Below, piece by piece: positions 1 through 8,597 of a stretch of DNA of 64,000 nt (its first letter is position 1; each line of letters opens with the position of its first letter). The notes below the pieces were generated by a model. It was not told where the DNA came from. It saw only the letters and a program-made list of their open reading frames with translations, and did no database searches. Both the position numbers and the translations under genes were made by a program. Source of the DNA: Saccharibacter floricola DSM 15669 (GTDB taxonomy: Bacteria; Pseudomonadota; Alphaproteobacteria; Acetobacterales; Acetobacteraceae); NCBI RefSeq assembly GCF_000378165.1, contig NZ_KB899333.1, forward strand, positions 124,001 to 188,000, given 5' to 3'.

Positions 1-445
1 CTCTGATCAGCTTCAGATTCGCGTGCGGCATTTGCAGGAACGCCGCGCTAAAGACCAGCATGTTTTTGGCAATCAGGCGCGTATCATTCAGGAAGCGTAT
101 CAGGTTGCGTTCCATCAGATCGAACGTGTGCTGGAGCAACATGATGGGATTGTCTCCCGTGTAGCGGCCGCACGCGGCATGAATTTAATCTTACATGCCG
201 AGCAAGCTGTGTTGCATGTGGATGGCCAAGATATTACCGAGGAAGTGGCAAGCCACTTGAACCAAGTGCTCCCACATGTTTTCATTCCCGATGATGGTGC
301 CGATCCAGAAGAGCTTGCGCGTTCTGGGAAAATGGCCACCACGGCTGATGAAGAAAGCATGATGCGTCAGGCTGCGTCAGCACCACAACAAAGCGGTACG
401 TCCGCTCAGCCTCAGGCGTCAACATCAGTGCTGCGCCGACATTAA
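1..445 (+). CDS. skp: OmpH/Skp-family periplasmic chaperone, C-terminal part
   Basis: The reading frame is open from base 2, so the gene starts before the window and only about 147 C-terminal residues are seen. Skp-family proteins hold unfolded outer-membrane proteins in the periplasm and pass them to the BAM machinery. What is visible is a charged helical stretch (residues such as QLQIRVRHLQERRAK) typical of the coiled-coil arms, then the compact body segment with VAAARGMNLILHAEQAVLHVDG, which fits the family's conserved end. The tail is a low-complexity Q/S/A-rich extension. It is followed 33 bp later by lpxD, the usual alphaproteobacterial order after bamA and skp. A GTG at 23 is in frame but is internal, not a start. 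Confidence 0.85.
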   Translation, partial: SDQLQIRVRHLQERRAKDQHVFGNQARIIQEAYQVAFHQIERVLEQHDGIVSRVAAARGMNLILHAEQAVLHVDGQDITEEVASHLNQVLPHVFIPDDGADPEELARSGKMATTADEESMMRQAASAPQQSGTSAQPQASTSVLRRH

Positions 446-478
446 TAGGTTAGACATAACAAGCTAGAGGAGGCGGCT

Positions 479-1516
479 ATGTCAGCGTCTTTCCCCGGAG
501 AGGGGGCTTTTTTCCAGAGACGAGGGCCGTTTTCCCTAGCGGATGTCAAACAGGCCATAGGTCTTCCACGAGACCATGGCGCAGAGGAGGCGGTTGAGTA
601 TGAGGGGGTAGCTCCTCTTCATACAGCGACTAAACGGCATATCAGCTTTCTTGATAACCGCCGCTATTTACCTCTTTTAAAAGAGACGCACGCTGGGGCT
701 ATTGTTGTCTCCCGTGCGTTTGCTGATTCGGTTCCTTCAGATACCGTTCCTTTGGTGTGTGAGAGTCCCTATTTAGCGTGGTCACGCGTAGCGCGTTTGT
801 TCCACCCTATCGTTCCTTCACGGTCTGTGCGTCATCCAAGTGCTATCATTGGGCAAAATGTCGAGATCGGTGAGAATGTCGAGATTGGCCCATTCGTGAC
901 CATTGGTGATGGGGCGCGTATTGGTGATGGTTGTGTCATTGCGGGGCACGTGGCGATTGGCGCAGCCGTAGAAATAGGAGCGGGGTGCCGGATTGGTTCT
1001 CATGTTACTGTTTCTCACGCGATTTTAGGAGAACGGGTTGTTCTCTACCCAGGCGTGCGTATTGGGCAAGATGGGTTTGGATTTGCCGTTGGGCCGGATG
1101 GGTTTGAGACTGTTCCACAGTTAGGGCGTGTCCTGTTGGGCGACGGCGTGGAAATTGGTGCAAATTCAACCATCGATCGTGGCTCTATGAAAGATACGGT
1201 GATCGGTGGGGGAAGCCGCATCGATAATCTCGTTCAGATTGGCCATAATGTAACATTGGGACGGTGTTGCATTGTCGTTGCGCAAGCAGGAATTTCTGGA
1301 TCGACGGAGCTTGAAGACTTTGTGACAGTTGCGGCACAAGCTGGGCTTATTGGGCATATTCATATTGGCGAAAAAGCCCGTGTTGGTGCCCAATGTGGCG
1401 TTATGTCCGACGTTGAAGCGGGCGCTGATGTTATTGGAAGCCCTGCAATGCCTTTTAGAGAATTTTTCCGTAATGTAGCGACGCTACGGAAACTTTCGCG
1501 AAAGAAACCTTCATGA
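479..1516 (+). CDS. lpxD: UDP-3-O-acylglucosamine N-acyltransferase LpxD
   Basis: LpxD adds the second 3-hydroxyacyl chain to UDP-3-O-acylglucosamine in the cytoplasmic lipid A pathway, using acyl-ACP. The 345-residue length is normal. Residues 1-105 form the N-terminal uridine-binding domain, and from about 120 to 310 there is a long run of left-handed beta-helix hexapeptides (I-G-x-x-x-x repeats). His256 in QIGHNVTLG corresponds to the catalytic histidine of the family. The ATG is preceded by a good ribosome site (GAGGAGG) 6-12 bases upstream. It sits between skp and fabZ and is probably co-transcribed with both. Confidence 0.96.
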   Translation: MSASFPGEGAFFQRRGPFSLADVKQAIGLPRDHGAEEAVEYEGVAPLHTATKRHISFLDNRRYLPLLKETHAGAIVVSRAFADSVPSDTVPLVCESPYLAWSRVARLFHPIVPSRSVRHPSAIIGQNVEIGENVEIGPFVTIGDGARIGDGCVIAGHVAIGAAVEIGAGCRIGSHVTVSHAILGERVVLYPGVRIGQDGFGFAVGPDGFETVPQLGRVLLGDGVEIGANSTIDRGSMKDTVIGGGSRIDNLVQIGHNVTLGRCCIVVAQAGISGSTELEDFVTVAAQAGLIGHIHIGEKARVGAQCGVMSDVEAGADVIGSPAMPFREFFRNVATLRKLSRKKPS

Positions 1517-1620
1517 TGGTTTTTTCTATCGAGTTTTGATAGATAACGTTCACATGCCGTTCGTCTTGCTTAAGCGGAGAGCGGTAAGCTTCTGGTGAGA
1601 ATGGTAGGAAGGTAGAGGTA

Positions 1621-2091
1621 GTGGACGAAGCGACTGAGCTGACGCATCAGGTTCCCGAGAGCGTTGACATCCAGCAGATCATGAAAGCGATTCCGCATCG
1701 CTATCCTTTTCTTCTGGTTGATAAGATGGAAGAAATTAAAGCGGCTGAATCAGCGGTTGGCATTAAAAATGTCACCATGAATGAGCCGTTCTTTCAAGGG
1801 CATTTCCCGTCACGCCCTGTTATGCCGGGCGTTTTGATTGTTGAGGCGATGGCTCAGACGGCGGCCACGTTGGTTGTGCTGACGCTGGGGGAAGCTTTCG
1901 AAGGGAAGCTAGTTTATTTCATGACGGTAGAGAATGCTAAGTTCCGTCGTCCTGTTGGGCCCGGAGATCAGCTTCGTATCCACGTCAAGAAAGAACGTGC
2001 GCGCGGGAATGTATGGCGGTTCCGTGGTGTTGCACGTGTTGATGACGTCTCTGTTGCGGAAGCATCTTTTAGTGCGATGATCGTGGACTAA
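1621..2091 (+). CDS. fabZ: 3-hydroxyacyl-ACP dehydratase FabZ
   Basis: FabZ dehydrates 3-hydroxyacyl-ACP in fatty acid elongation and competes with LpxD/LpxA for the hydroxyacyl-ACP pool, which explains its place inside the lipid A operon. The 156-residue hot-dog protein has the catalytic His61 in [11 protein letters not shown] and Glu75 in VEAMAQ. The start is GTG, with purine-rich AGGTAGAGGTA just upstream. The 104-bp gap after lpxD contains only a short TATC/GATA hairpin and no clear terminator, so readthrough from lpxD is likely. Only 4 bp separate it from lpxA. Confidence 0.96.
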   Translation: MDEATELTHQVPESVDIQQIMKAIPHRYPFLLVDKMEEIKAAESAVGIKNVTMNEPFFQGHFPSRPVMPGVLIVEAMAQTAATLVVLTLGEAFEGKLVYFMTVENAKFRRPVGPGDQLRIHVKKERARGNVWRFRGVARVDDVSVAEASFSAMIVD

Positions 2092-2095
2092 TTTC

Positions 2096-2959
2096 ATGGA
2101 GGACATGGCGGACCAAGCGGTTCAATGTGAGATACATCCAACAGCTATCGTGGATCCAAATGCTTCTTTAGGTCGTCATGTTGCAATTGGTCCGTGGTGT
2201 TGCATTGGTCCTCATGTTCGTTTGGGTGACGGTGTGCGGTTGCATGCTTCCGTGATCGTAGATGGGCATACGACCCTTGACGATGGGGTGGAGGTTTATC
2301 CCTTTGCAACGATTGGCCTTGCACCGCAGGATCTGAAATATGCTGGTGAACCAACCCGCTGTCATATTGGCGCACGGACTATTTTACGAGAAAGTGTCAC
2401 CGTCCATCGTGGGACATCCCAGGCACATGGGGAAACGCGTATTGGGCATGATTGCCTTCTGATGGCTAATGCTCATGTCGCTCATGATTGTGTGTTGGGT
2501 GATCACGTCATTATCGTGAATAATGTTGTCATGGGTGGGCACGTCTCCATTGAAGATGGCGCGCGTATTATGGGGTCTGCAGCGATTCATCAATTTGTGC
2601 GGATTGGTCGTGGCGCTGTCGTTGGTGGGCTTTGTGGGGTAGAGATGGATGTCCTGCCTTATGGGAGTGTCCTTGGTAATCGCGCCCGTCTTGTTGGGCT
2701 TAACTGGGTTGGTTTGAAGCGCTCAGGGGTGAGTGCTGAAGAAGTTCAGCTGATGCGTCGCGCCTTTCGCCATCTTTATCCAAGAGCGGGCGTTGAGGGG
2801 CGTGTTTTGCGCCAGCGTATGGATGATGTGCGGGAGCGGTATGGTCATATTGACCGTGTTGCCGAAATGCTTGTTTTTATGGAGGCTCCTTCGCAACGAG
2901 GGCTGACACGGGCTGCCAGCCGTACTCTTATGGAACAAATTGACCGTGATGCCGGGTGA
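2096..2959 (+). CDS. lpxA: UDP-N-acetylglucosamine O-acyltransferase LpxA
   Basis: LpxA performs the first step of lipid A synthesis, transfer of a 3-hydroxyacyl group from ACP to UDP-GlcNAc. The first two thirds are hexapeptide repeats and the last third is helical (from about residue 200). The ANAHVAHD segment carries His130 (counted from the first ATG), equivalent to the E. coli catalytic His125. Two starts are possible, ATG at 2096 or at 2105; the second leaves 284 residues. It overlaps lpxI by 4 bp (GTGA), so translation is probably coupled. Confidence 0.95.
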   Translation: MEDMADQAVQCEIHPTAIVDPNASLGRHVAIGPWCCIGPHVRLGDGVRLHASVIVDGHTTLDDGVEVYPFATIGLAPQDLKYAGEPTRCHIGARTILRESVTVHRGTSQAHGETRIGHDCLLMANAHVAHDCVLGDHVIIVNNVVMGGHVSIEDGARIMGSAAIHQFVRIGRGAVVGGLCGVEMDVLPYGSVLGNRARLVGLNWVGLKRSGVSAEEVQLMRRAFRHLYPRAGVEGRVLRQRMDDVRERYGHIDRVAEMLVFMEAPSQRGLTRAASRTLMEQIDRDAG

Positions 2960-3801
2960 GTGCGTTCGTGAAGACGCGTGAAACTGTCGGCATTATTGCG
3001 GGTGGAGGCCCTCTTCCTGCGCAGCTTGCCCAGGCTGTGCAACGGCAAGGGAGAGCAGTCTTCCTTGTCGGAATCGCGGGGTTTGCGAACCCTGAGCTTT
3101 TATCCCCTTTTCCTCATCGCTTCTGTCGTCTTGCCGCTGCTGGTGAGATCTTGGACGCGTTTCGTGCGCATCATTGCCGCGAGCTTGTGCTGATTGGGCC
3201 GATTAAACGGCCTGCATGGCGTGACCTTAAACCTGATGCCGAAGGGGCGCGTATCCTTATGCGGTTAGGGCGTGCTGTTTTTAGCGGCGATGATGGATTG
3301 CTTGCCTCTGTGGTGCGGGTATTAGAAGAAAAAGGATTTGCCGTACGGGGCGCGCATGAATTTCTTCATGACGAGCTTGGGCCGAGAGGAGCGCTAGGCC
3401 GGATTGAGCCTGATGAGCAAGCGCATCGTGATATGGAACGTGCTGCTCGTGTGTTGCGTGTTATGGCCCCTCTTGATATTGGCCAAGGGTGTGTTGTGCA
3501 AAATGGTCTTGTCTTGGCCGTAGAGGCTCTAGAAGGAACCGATGGTATGCTGCAACGATGTCGAGCGTTGAAGCAAGAAGGCGTCGGTGGTATCCTGCTA
3601 AAGATGCCTAAAACGGGTCAGGAACTTCGTGCTGATATGCCCGCGTTAGGAGCGGAGACAGTACGGCGTGCGGCCGAAGCGGGTCTGCGTGGCATCGCTT
3701 TTGCGGCTGGTGGCACGCTCCTTATGAATAAACAAGAATGTGTAAAAGAAGCAGACCGTTTAGGGCTCTTCTTATATGGTTACGCGCCGCGTGTATCATG
3801 A
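2956..3801 (+). CDS. lpxI: UDP-2,3-diacylglucosamine pyrophosphatase LpxI
   Basis: LpxI hydrolyses UDP-2,3-diacylglucosamine to lipid X, replacing LpxH in most alphaproteobacteria. The 281-residue DUF1009-type protein has the family's N-terminal GIIAGGGPLPAQLA motif, the middle LIGPIKRPAW segment and a C-terminal part rich in conserved glycines (VGGILLKMPKTGQELRADMP). The start is the GTG overlapping the lpxA stop. In many relatives lpxB follows directly. Here it does not: a VOC-family gene follows after 25 bp. Confidence 0.93.
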   Translation: MSAFVKTRETVGIIAGGGPLPAQLAQAVQRQGRAVFLVGIAGFANPELLSPFPHRFCRLAAAGEILDAFRAHHCRELVLIGPIKRPAWRDLKPDAEGARILMRLGRAVFSGDDGLLASVVRVLEEKGFAVRGAHEFLHDELGPRGALGRIEPDEQAHRDMERAARVLRVMAPLDIGQGCVVQNGLVLAVEALEGTDGMLQRCRALKQEGVGGILLKMPKTGQELRADMPALGAETVRRAAEAGLRGIAFAAGGTLLMNKQECVKEADRLGLFLYGYAPRVS

Positions 3802-3826
3802 TCGTTTTGGAAGGATGTAAAAGCGT

Positions 3827-4222
3827 ATGAGTAGTTATCTACATACGATGGTTCGTATTCGTGACATTGACCGCAGCCTTGCTTTCTATCGCCTCTTGGG
3901 GATGAAGGAGCTGCGTCGCAGTGAGGTGCGTGAAGGCCGCTATACGCTCATTTATATCGGCTTTACCGATAATGCTCACGGTCAAGCAGAAATCGAGTTG
4001 ACGTATAATTGGGATCAGACCGAAGATTATACGATCGGTAGTGGCTTTGGTCATTTTGCGGTGGGCGTTCCTAATGTTGCTGCAACCGTTGAAGAGATAC
4101 GGCAAGGCGGCGGGAAGGTTACCCGTGAGGCAGGGCCTTTGAAATTTGGGACGATTATTATCGCCTTTGTTGAAGATCCTGACGGATATAAAATTGAGCT
4201 GATTGAAAAGCCTGACGCCTAA
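3827..4222 (+). CDS. gloA: Lactoylglutathione lyase (glyoxalase I) / VOC protein
   Basis: Glyoxalase I converts the hemithioacetal of methylglyoxal and glutathione into S-lactoylglutathione in the cytosol. The 131-residue protein is the usual single-unit length with two VOC modules. It begins with the typical HTMVRIRDIDRSLAFYRLLGM and has the ELTYNWD and GFGHFAVGVPNV blocks. His6, Glu57 region, His74 region and the Glu in YKIELIE are plausible metal ligands by analogy. It is the last gene before a strong terminator, so it may be the end of the lipid A operon. A glutathione synthase gene lies at 32.7 kb. Confidence 0.9.
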   Translation: MSSYLHTMVRIRDIDRSLAFYRLLGMKELRRSEVREGRYTLIYIGFTDNAHGQAEIELTYNWDQTEDYTIGSGFGHFAVGVPNVAATVEEIRQGGGKVTREAGPLKFGTIIIAFVEDPDGYKIELIEKPDA

Positions 4223-4247
4223 TGTAGAGATGTCAGCGATGTAATAG

Positions 4248-4279
4248 AGCCCAGCCCATTACGGTGCTGGGCTTTTTTT
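4248..4279 (+). terminator. Rho-independent terminator after gloA
   Basis: A perfect 8-bp stem (AGCCCAGC / GCTGGGCT) with a 10-base loop is followed by a run of seven T. It lies 26 bp after gloA and 34 bp before the end of the convergent YkgJ-type gene. Confidence 0.92.
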
Positions 4280-4312
4280 ATGGATAAGACGCCCTCAAAA
4301 CATAATGGAGGG

Positions 4313-5026
4313 TTATGAGGCGGTGTTGTCAGAAAAGAGACGATCGCCTTTAAGCCATTTTTGGGTGTTGTCATCTGTTTTTAATAGGGCAGCGACGGCA
4401 TCGTCTAAAAAGACCGGGCCAGCGTCAAGGTTGAGTGCTTGTTCGGCATTTTTGAGGTGATCTTCCAAAACGAAAAGGAAAATCATATTCTGATGAGCTG
4501 CGTGAGCGTCATCACCCTGATAGCCTTTTTCCTCTTCGCAATAGTGGCCCTTGAGACAGAGTGCTAAGTCAAAGCTATAATAGCCACGACAGACAGGTGG
4601 ACGGTTTTCATAAATGGAGCAAGCACCATTAAAGTGGAAAGGGCAGAAAGCAGCTTCATTGTCCAAGCGCTCTTCAATGATGCGTAACTTTTCTTCTGAA
4701 AGTGTCTTTTGAGCGTGGTCTAATGTTACGAAAGCCCACAGCGGATTGACTTCGATGCGATTATGGCAGCACGTGCCGCAGCCCTCCCGGCATGCAAGAG
4801 GAGGGGTAGGGCGGATTTCTTGAAGATGGGCATCAACCTGCTCACATTGGCGCAGAATAGCGTGGCCAAGCGTGATAATATCGTGAGCCGTGCGAAGCGT
4901 AGGAAGCTTCTCGCTTAACCATTGATCCATTGTTGAAATATGGTCGCGCATATACGCAAGCGGCGAAGGGGAATGTGTCACGCGTCTTTCCTCGGTCTGG
5001 GGGGATGAAAGGACAGCAGCGGTCAA
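4313..5026 (-). CDS. YkgJ-family cysteine-cluster (putative Zn/Fe-binding) protein
   Basis: The 237-residue protein contains the cysteine cluster CREGCGTCC (C-x3-C-x2-C-C), followed about 50 residues later by CPFHFNGACSIYENRPPVC and by two more cysteines, the signature of the YkgJ/UPF0153 family thought to bind zinc or an iron-sulfur centre. The biochemical role is not known. The predicted start is TTG at 5026, giving 25 residues before the first internal Met. Either could be the true start because the N-terminus is not conserved. It is divergent from rpmH and convergent with gloA. Confidence 0.8.
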   Translation of the reverse strand: MTAAVLSSPQTEERRVTHSPSPLAYMRDHISTMDQWLSEKLPTLRTAHDIITLGHAILRQCEQVDAHLQEIRPTPPLACREGCGTCCHNRIEVNPLWAFVTLDHAQKTLSEEKLRIIEERLDNEAAFCPFHFNGACSIYENRPPVCRGYYSFDLALCLKGHYCEEEKGYQGDDAHAAHQNMIFLFVLEDHLKNAEQALNLDAGPVFLDDAVAALLKTDDNTQKWLKGDRLFSDNTAS

Positions 5027-5184
5027 AAGCGCTCAATGATAAAGCAGGAGCCTTGCCCCCTAGCGGATTAGGGACGGGTACGACAAGGGATGGAGGCGAC
5101 GCTTTTGCAAAGAAAAATTGCAGTACTCAAGACGCGATATATCATGAACATTATTGAAGAAGACTGTATAACGTGGGAACAGGA

Positions 5185-5213
5185 TTGACAGTCTTGAAGA
5201 GCAGCCTTACAAG
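5185..5213 (+). promoter_or_regulatory. Candidate sigma70-type promoter for rpmH operon
   Basis: A perfect -35 box TTGACA (5185-5190), a 17-bp spacer and TACAAG as -10 (5208-5213) lie about 90 bp upstream of rpmH. The leader then contains a short GC-rich hairpin with U-rich tail near 5260-5285. No other gene lies between this site and rpmH. Confidence 0.6.
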
Positions 5214-5304
5214 CTCCACACGAATGTAGAAGGGTGTCGTGTAGCACGCCCTGTTCCTATACGCGCTTTTGCGGGCGTGTTTGTTGTTTAGAGGATGAAT
5301 AATC

Positions 5305-5439
5305 ATGAAGCGCACGTATCAACCTTCCCGCCTGGTTCGTAAGCGTCGTCACGGCTTCCGTACGCGTTCTGCAACTGTTGGTGGCCGTCGCGTTCTAGCG
5401 AACCGCCGCGCAAAAGGACGTAAGAAACTGTCTGCCTAA
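5305..5439 (+). CDS. rpmH: 50S ribosomal protein L34
   Basis: This 44-residue, very basic protein begins [18 protein letters not shown] and ends GRKKLSA, unmistakably L34 of the large ribosomal subunit. It starts with ATG after a GAGGAT ribosome site. It is followed after 2 bp by rnpA, the near-universal pair. In this order of genes there is no dnaA or oriC-like sequence upstream, as usual in alphaproteobacteria. Confidence 0.98.
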   Translation: MKRTYQPSRLVRKRRHGFRTRSATVGGRRVLANRRAKGRKKLSA

Positions 5440-5441
5440 TC

Positions 5442-5786
5442 ATGAAACAGCCTGACCGCCTTCAGAAGCGGTCGCAGTTTCTATATGTGGCCCGAAAGGG
5501 CCGCAAGATTGTGACCCCCGGTTTGATTGCGCAAGTTTTGCCATGTCAGGGGGCGCAAGCGGCGTCTGTCGGTTTTACGGTTACGAAGAAAGTCGGTAAT
5601 TCCGTTATTCGTAATCGGACAAAGCGCCGGTTACGGGAGGCTTTGCGTCTTACCGTCCAAGAGCATGGTCTTTCAGGAGGGCAGCTCGTTTTTATTGGGC
5701 GTGCGGCGACGCGGAGTCGACCTTTTGAGAAGTTAAAGCAAGATGTCCAAAAAGCTGTTTTGGCATTGAGCGACGCACACAAGTAG
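5442..5786 (+). CDS. rnpA: Ribonuclease P protein component
   Basis: RnpA is the protein subunit of RNase P, which trims the 5' leader of tRNA precursors. The 114-residue length is typical. The family signature is visible as [22 protein letters not shown] (RNR motif, residues about 45-66). The start ATG lies 2 bp after the rpmH stop, so it probably depends on translation of rpmH. It is followed after 7 bp by yidD. Confidence 0.95.
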   Translation: MKQPDRLQKRSQFLYVARKGRKIVTPGLIAQVLPCQGAQAASVGFTVTKKVGNSVIRNRTKRRLREALRLTVQEHGLSGGQLVFIGRAATRSRPFEKLKQDVQKAVLALSDAHK

Positions 5787-5793
5787 CGTTCCT

Positions 5794-6015
5794 GTGAGGC
5801 GAATTCTCTCATTTGTCCTTCTGAGTCTCATCTGTTTTTATCGCCTCGCGATTAGTCCTTTGTTAGGGCGTAACTGTCGTTTTCATCCAACCTGTAGCGC
5901 GTATGCTTTGGTGGTGATCCAGCGGCATGGGCCTTTTCGAGGGGGATGGCTGACTATATGTCGACTCATGCGCTGTCATCCTTTTCATGAAGGTGGCATT
6001 GATCCGCCTCCTTAA
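5794..6015 (+). CDS. yidD: Membrane protein insertion efficiency factor YidD
   Basis: The 73-residue YidD/UPF0161 protein assists insertion of membrane proteins by YidC. It starts with GTG, has a short N-terminal hydrophobic, membrane-associating helix ([20 protein letters not shown]) and then the conserved block [11 protein letters not shown], followed by [13 protein letters not shown] and the end GGIDPPP. All of these are family hallmarks. It stands in the canonical place between rnpA and yidC. Confidence 0.95.
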   Translation: MRRILSFVLLSLICFYRLAISPLLGRNCRFHPTCSAYALVVIQRHGPFRGGWLTICRLMRCHPFHEGGIDPPP

Positions 6016-6175
6016 AGAAAAATAGCGTTTGAGTGGCGGTCTATCGCGCATTGTGGTGCTGAGTGATGATGAAAACTTATAGGAAAATCACGTCAGCTAT
6101 TGTTTTGAGGGCTTTTTTCCGTCACTGAAGAGAGAAATTCGCCCTCCAGTAAGATGAAAGAGCGGCCTTAGCCCG

Positions 6176-7906
6176 ATGGAAAGTAGCAAACGCACTCTTT
6201 TGGCCATTGTTGTCTCGGCCATAATTTTGGTTGGTTTCAACTATTTTATGCCGAAACCACCGCACCAAGAATCCTCCCATAGTTCAACGCCTGCGCAGAC
6301 ATCTGCGCCAGCACCGGTGCCAACCTCTCAAGAAGCAAAGCAGGATGATGCGTCTTTGGCTGATAAGCCAGCTCGTCGCCTGACGATTGCAGGGGCTGAT
6401 GTAAAGGGCTCGCTTAATCTGCGTGGCGCTCGGCTCGATGACCTTGTATTGACGCGTTATCGTGAGACACTGGCTAAAGATAGCCCTCTCGTGCGTCTGC
6501 TGGATCGCGCAACGAGCGAGCACCCAAGCTATCTCGTTATTGGTTGGCACAATGCGCCAGGCTATACAACGCGCCTTCCAGATGCGGCAACAGAGTGGCA
6601 AACAGAGGCAACAGAGCTTGCTCCTGGCAAGCCCGTTACCTTGCATTGGGACAATGGAGCGGGGGTGACCTTCCAGATTCATCTGAGTTTGGATGATCAT
6701 TACATGTTTGATGTGCAGCAGGAGGTGAGTAACCAGTCTGGCCAACCTGTTTCTGTTTATCCGTTCCAGCGTGTGCAACGTGACTATCTTCCGGCTGATA
6801 CGGGCTCTTTAACAGCCTATGAAGGGCCAATTGCGGTCATGAATGGGACATTGGCTGATAATGGATATAAAAACCTGCGGAAAGGCAGCGATGCGCCTGA
6901 GCATGTATCATGGCAAACGACAGGCCAAGGTGGCTGGGGCGGCATTACAGATAAATACTGGCTAACAGCGATTGGTGCTGATGCGGGGGCCCAAGTCTCA
7001 GCACGTTATGCTTATGACCCACAGCTAGGCCGTGGTGGTTCTTATCAGGTTACCTTTGCAAGCCGTGACCCACAGTTGGTTCAGCAGGGTGCAACGCTTG
7101 GCTTTGCAAGTCATCTATTTACCGGTGCAAAAGTTCCCAGTTTGCTTCAGACCTATGGAGAGAAGTTAAAGCTGCCAGATTTTGATAAAGCGATCGACTT
7201 TGGCTGGTTTAGCTTTATTACACGCCCCATTCTTTATCTGCTGCATTGGCTTTATGTGCATATCGGCAATTTCGGTCTGGCTCTGATGGCACTGACCTTG
7301 ATTGTTAAGATTGTCTTCTTCCCGCTTGCATCCAAAGCGGCAACTTCTGCAGCGCGGATGCGCTTAGTTGCTCCGAAAGTGACGGAAATACGCGAGAAGT
7401 TTAAAGATGATCCGATGGCGATGAACCAGAAGATCATGGCGCTGTATAAAGAGGAAAAGATTAATCCGGCGGGTGGCTGTTTGCCGATCTTGATCCAGAT
7501 GCCGATCTTCTTCTGTCTTTATAAAATGCTTAATATCAGCATTGATGAGCGCCATGCGCCTTTCTTTGGGTGGATTCGTGATTTGTCCGTGCCGGATCCG
7601 ACAAATCTGCTTAATTTGTTGGGACTCATTCCCTATGACCCGACCCAGCTTGCATCCTTCCTGCATGTAAGCATCTGGGGCACAGCGTTGGGTGTGACGT
7701 TCTGGCTTATGCAGCGTCAGAGCATGGTGAGTATGGATCCAGCTCAGGCACGTATCATGCAGTTTATGCCGCTGGTTTACGTATTTATTATGTCGGGATT
7801 CCCGGCGAGCCTCTTGGTGTATTATACATGGAATAACCTGCTGACCTTTGCGCAGCAGTATTATATTCAAAATCACACCAAGCTGCCGAAGCCGGTGAAG
7901 CGCTGA
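6176..7906 (+). CDS. yidC: Membrane protein insertase YidC
   Basis: YidC inserts and folds inner-membrane proteins alone or with SecYEG. The 576-residue protein has an N-terminal membrane helix (about 5-22), a proline/serine-rich linker, a large periplasmic beta domain (about 60-340) and the C-terminal 60KD_IMP/Oxa1 core. That core has a helix at 355-385, an amphipathic cytoplasmic hairpin (KVTEIREKFKDDPMAMNQKI) and further helices including PILIQMPIFFCLYKML and MPLVYVFIMSGFPASLLVYY. The 160-bp gap from yidD contains no gene. The presence of a GGAG-like site is not obvious, but the ATG fits the family N-terminus. Confidence 0.97.
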   Translation: MESSKRTLLAIVVSAIILVGFNYFMPKPPHQESSHSSTPAQTSAPAPVPTSQEAKQDDASLADKPARRLTIAGADVKGSLNLRGARLDDLVLTRYRETLAKDSPLVRLLDRATSEHPSYLVIGWHNAPGYTTRLPDAATEWQTEATELAPGKPVTLHWDNGAGVTFQIHLSLDDHYMFDVQQEVSNQSGQPVSVYPFQRVQRDYLPADTGSLTAYEGPIAVMNGTLADNGYKNLRKGSDAPEHVSWQTTGQGGWGGITDKYWLTAIGADAGAQVSARYAYDPQLGRGGSYQVTFASRDPQLVQQGATLGFASHLFTGAKVPSLLQTYGEKLKLPDFDKAIDFGWFSFITRPILYLLHWLYVHIGNFGLALMALTLIVKIVFFPLASKAATSAARMRLVAPKVTEIREKFKDDPMAMNQKIMALYKEEKINPAGGCLPILIQMPIFFCLYKMLNISIDERHAPFFGWIRDLSVPDPTNLLNLLGLIPYDPTQLASFLHVSIWGTALGVTFWLMQRQSMVSMDPAQARIMQFMPLVYVFIMSGFPASLLVYYTWNNLLTFAQQYYIQNHTKLPKPVKR

Positions 7907-7911
7907 GAGGA

Positions 7912-8583
7912 ATGACCAACGTGAAGGAACTCCCCGGAGAGCTGACAGCAGAAGAGGTGGAAGAGGGCCGTCGCCTTTTCGCAGGTGAGTGTGATTTCTT
8001 CTACGGTGCGCAATCACTGGAGCAATTGCCGGAGATTGGCCGTGCTGAAATTGCTTTTGCGGGGCGTTCCAATGTTGGCAAGTCAAGCATTATCAATGCG
8101 CTGACGAACCGTCGTGCATTGGCGCGCGCCTCTTCTGAGCCTGGACGCACCAAACAGTTGAACTTTTTTAACCTAGCTGGGCGTCTTACCTTGGTGGATA
8201 TGCCCGGCTATGGCTTTGCAAAAGCTGCTAAGGCGGTCAAAGAGGATTGGCAACGCACGATGTTTGCGTATCTACGTGGACGTCCAACGTTAGAGCGTGT
8301 CGTGTTACTGATTGATGGTCGTATTGGGTTGAAAAAGTCAGACCGTGAGGTGTGTGAGCTTCTCAATAAGGCTGCCGTTGTTTTCCAGATCGTGTTGACG
8401 AAATGCGATTATCTCTCTGAAGCCGCCTTGCGCGCTCGTGTTGAAGAGGCGCAGGCCGTCGTGGCCGCCCATGCGGCTGCTTATCCCCATGTTCTTCCGA
8501 CTAGCAGCACAACAGGGCTTGGAATACCTGATTTGCGCGCGATGATGGCGCGTTTTGCTGAGCCTGCTTCTCCCCGCCAGTAA
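7912..8583 (+). CDS. engB: Ribosome biogenesis GTP-binding protein EngB (YihA/YsxC)
   Basis: This small GTPase is needed for assembly of the large ribosomal subunit. It has G1 GRSNVGKSS (51-59), a G2 threonine in GRTKQLNFF, G3 VDMPGYG and G4 TKCD, with the family's EWxR-like VKEDWQ region. The 223 residues include an N-terminal extension of about 25 residues. It follows yidC after 5 bp, and argB follows after 14 bp, as in other acetic acid bacteria. Confidence 0.95.
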   Translation: MTNVKELPGELTAEEVEEGRRLFAGECDFFYGAQSLEQLPEIGRAEIAFAGRSNVGKSSIINALTNRRALARASSEPGRTKQLNFFNLAGRLTLVDMPGYGFAKAAKAVKEDWQRTMFAYLRGRPTLERVVLLIDGRIGLKKSDREVCELLNKAAVVFQIVLTKCDYLSEAALRARVEEAQAVVAAHAAAYPHVLPTSSTTGLGIPDLRAMMARFAEPASPRQ

Positions 8584-8597
8584 GGACCCCTCGAACC

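Noticed and set aside
4930-5157. 75-codon plus-strand frame antisense to the YkgJ-type gene
   Set aside because: Mostly antisense shadow of the minus-strand gene; no motif.
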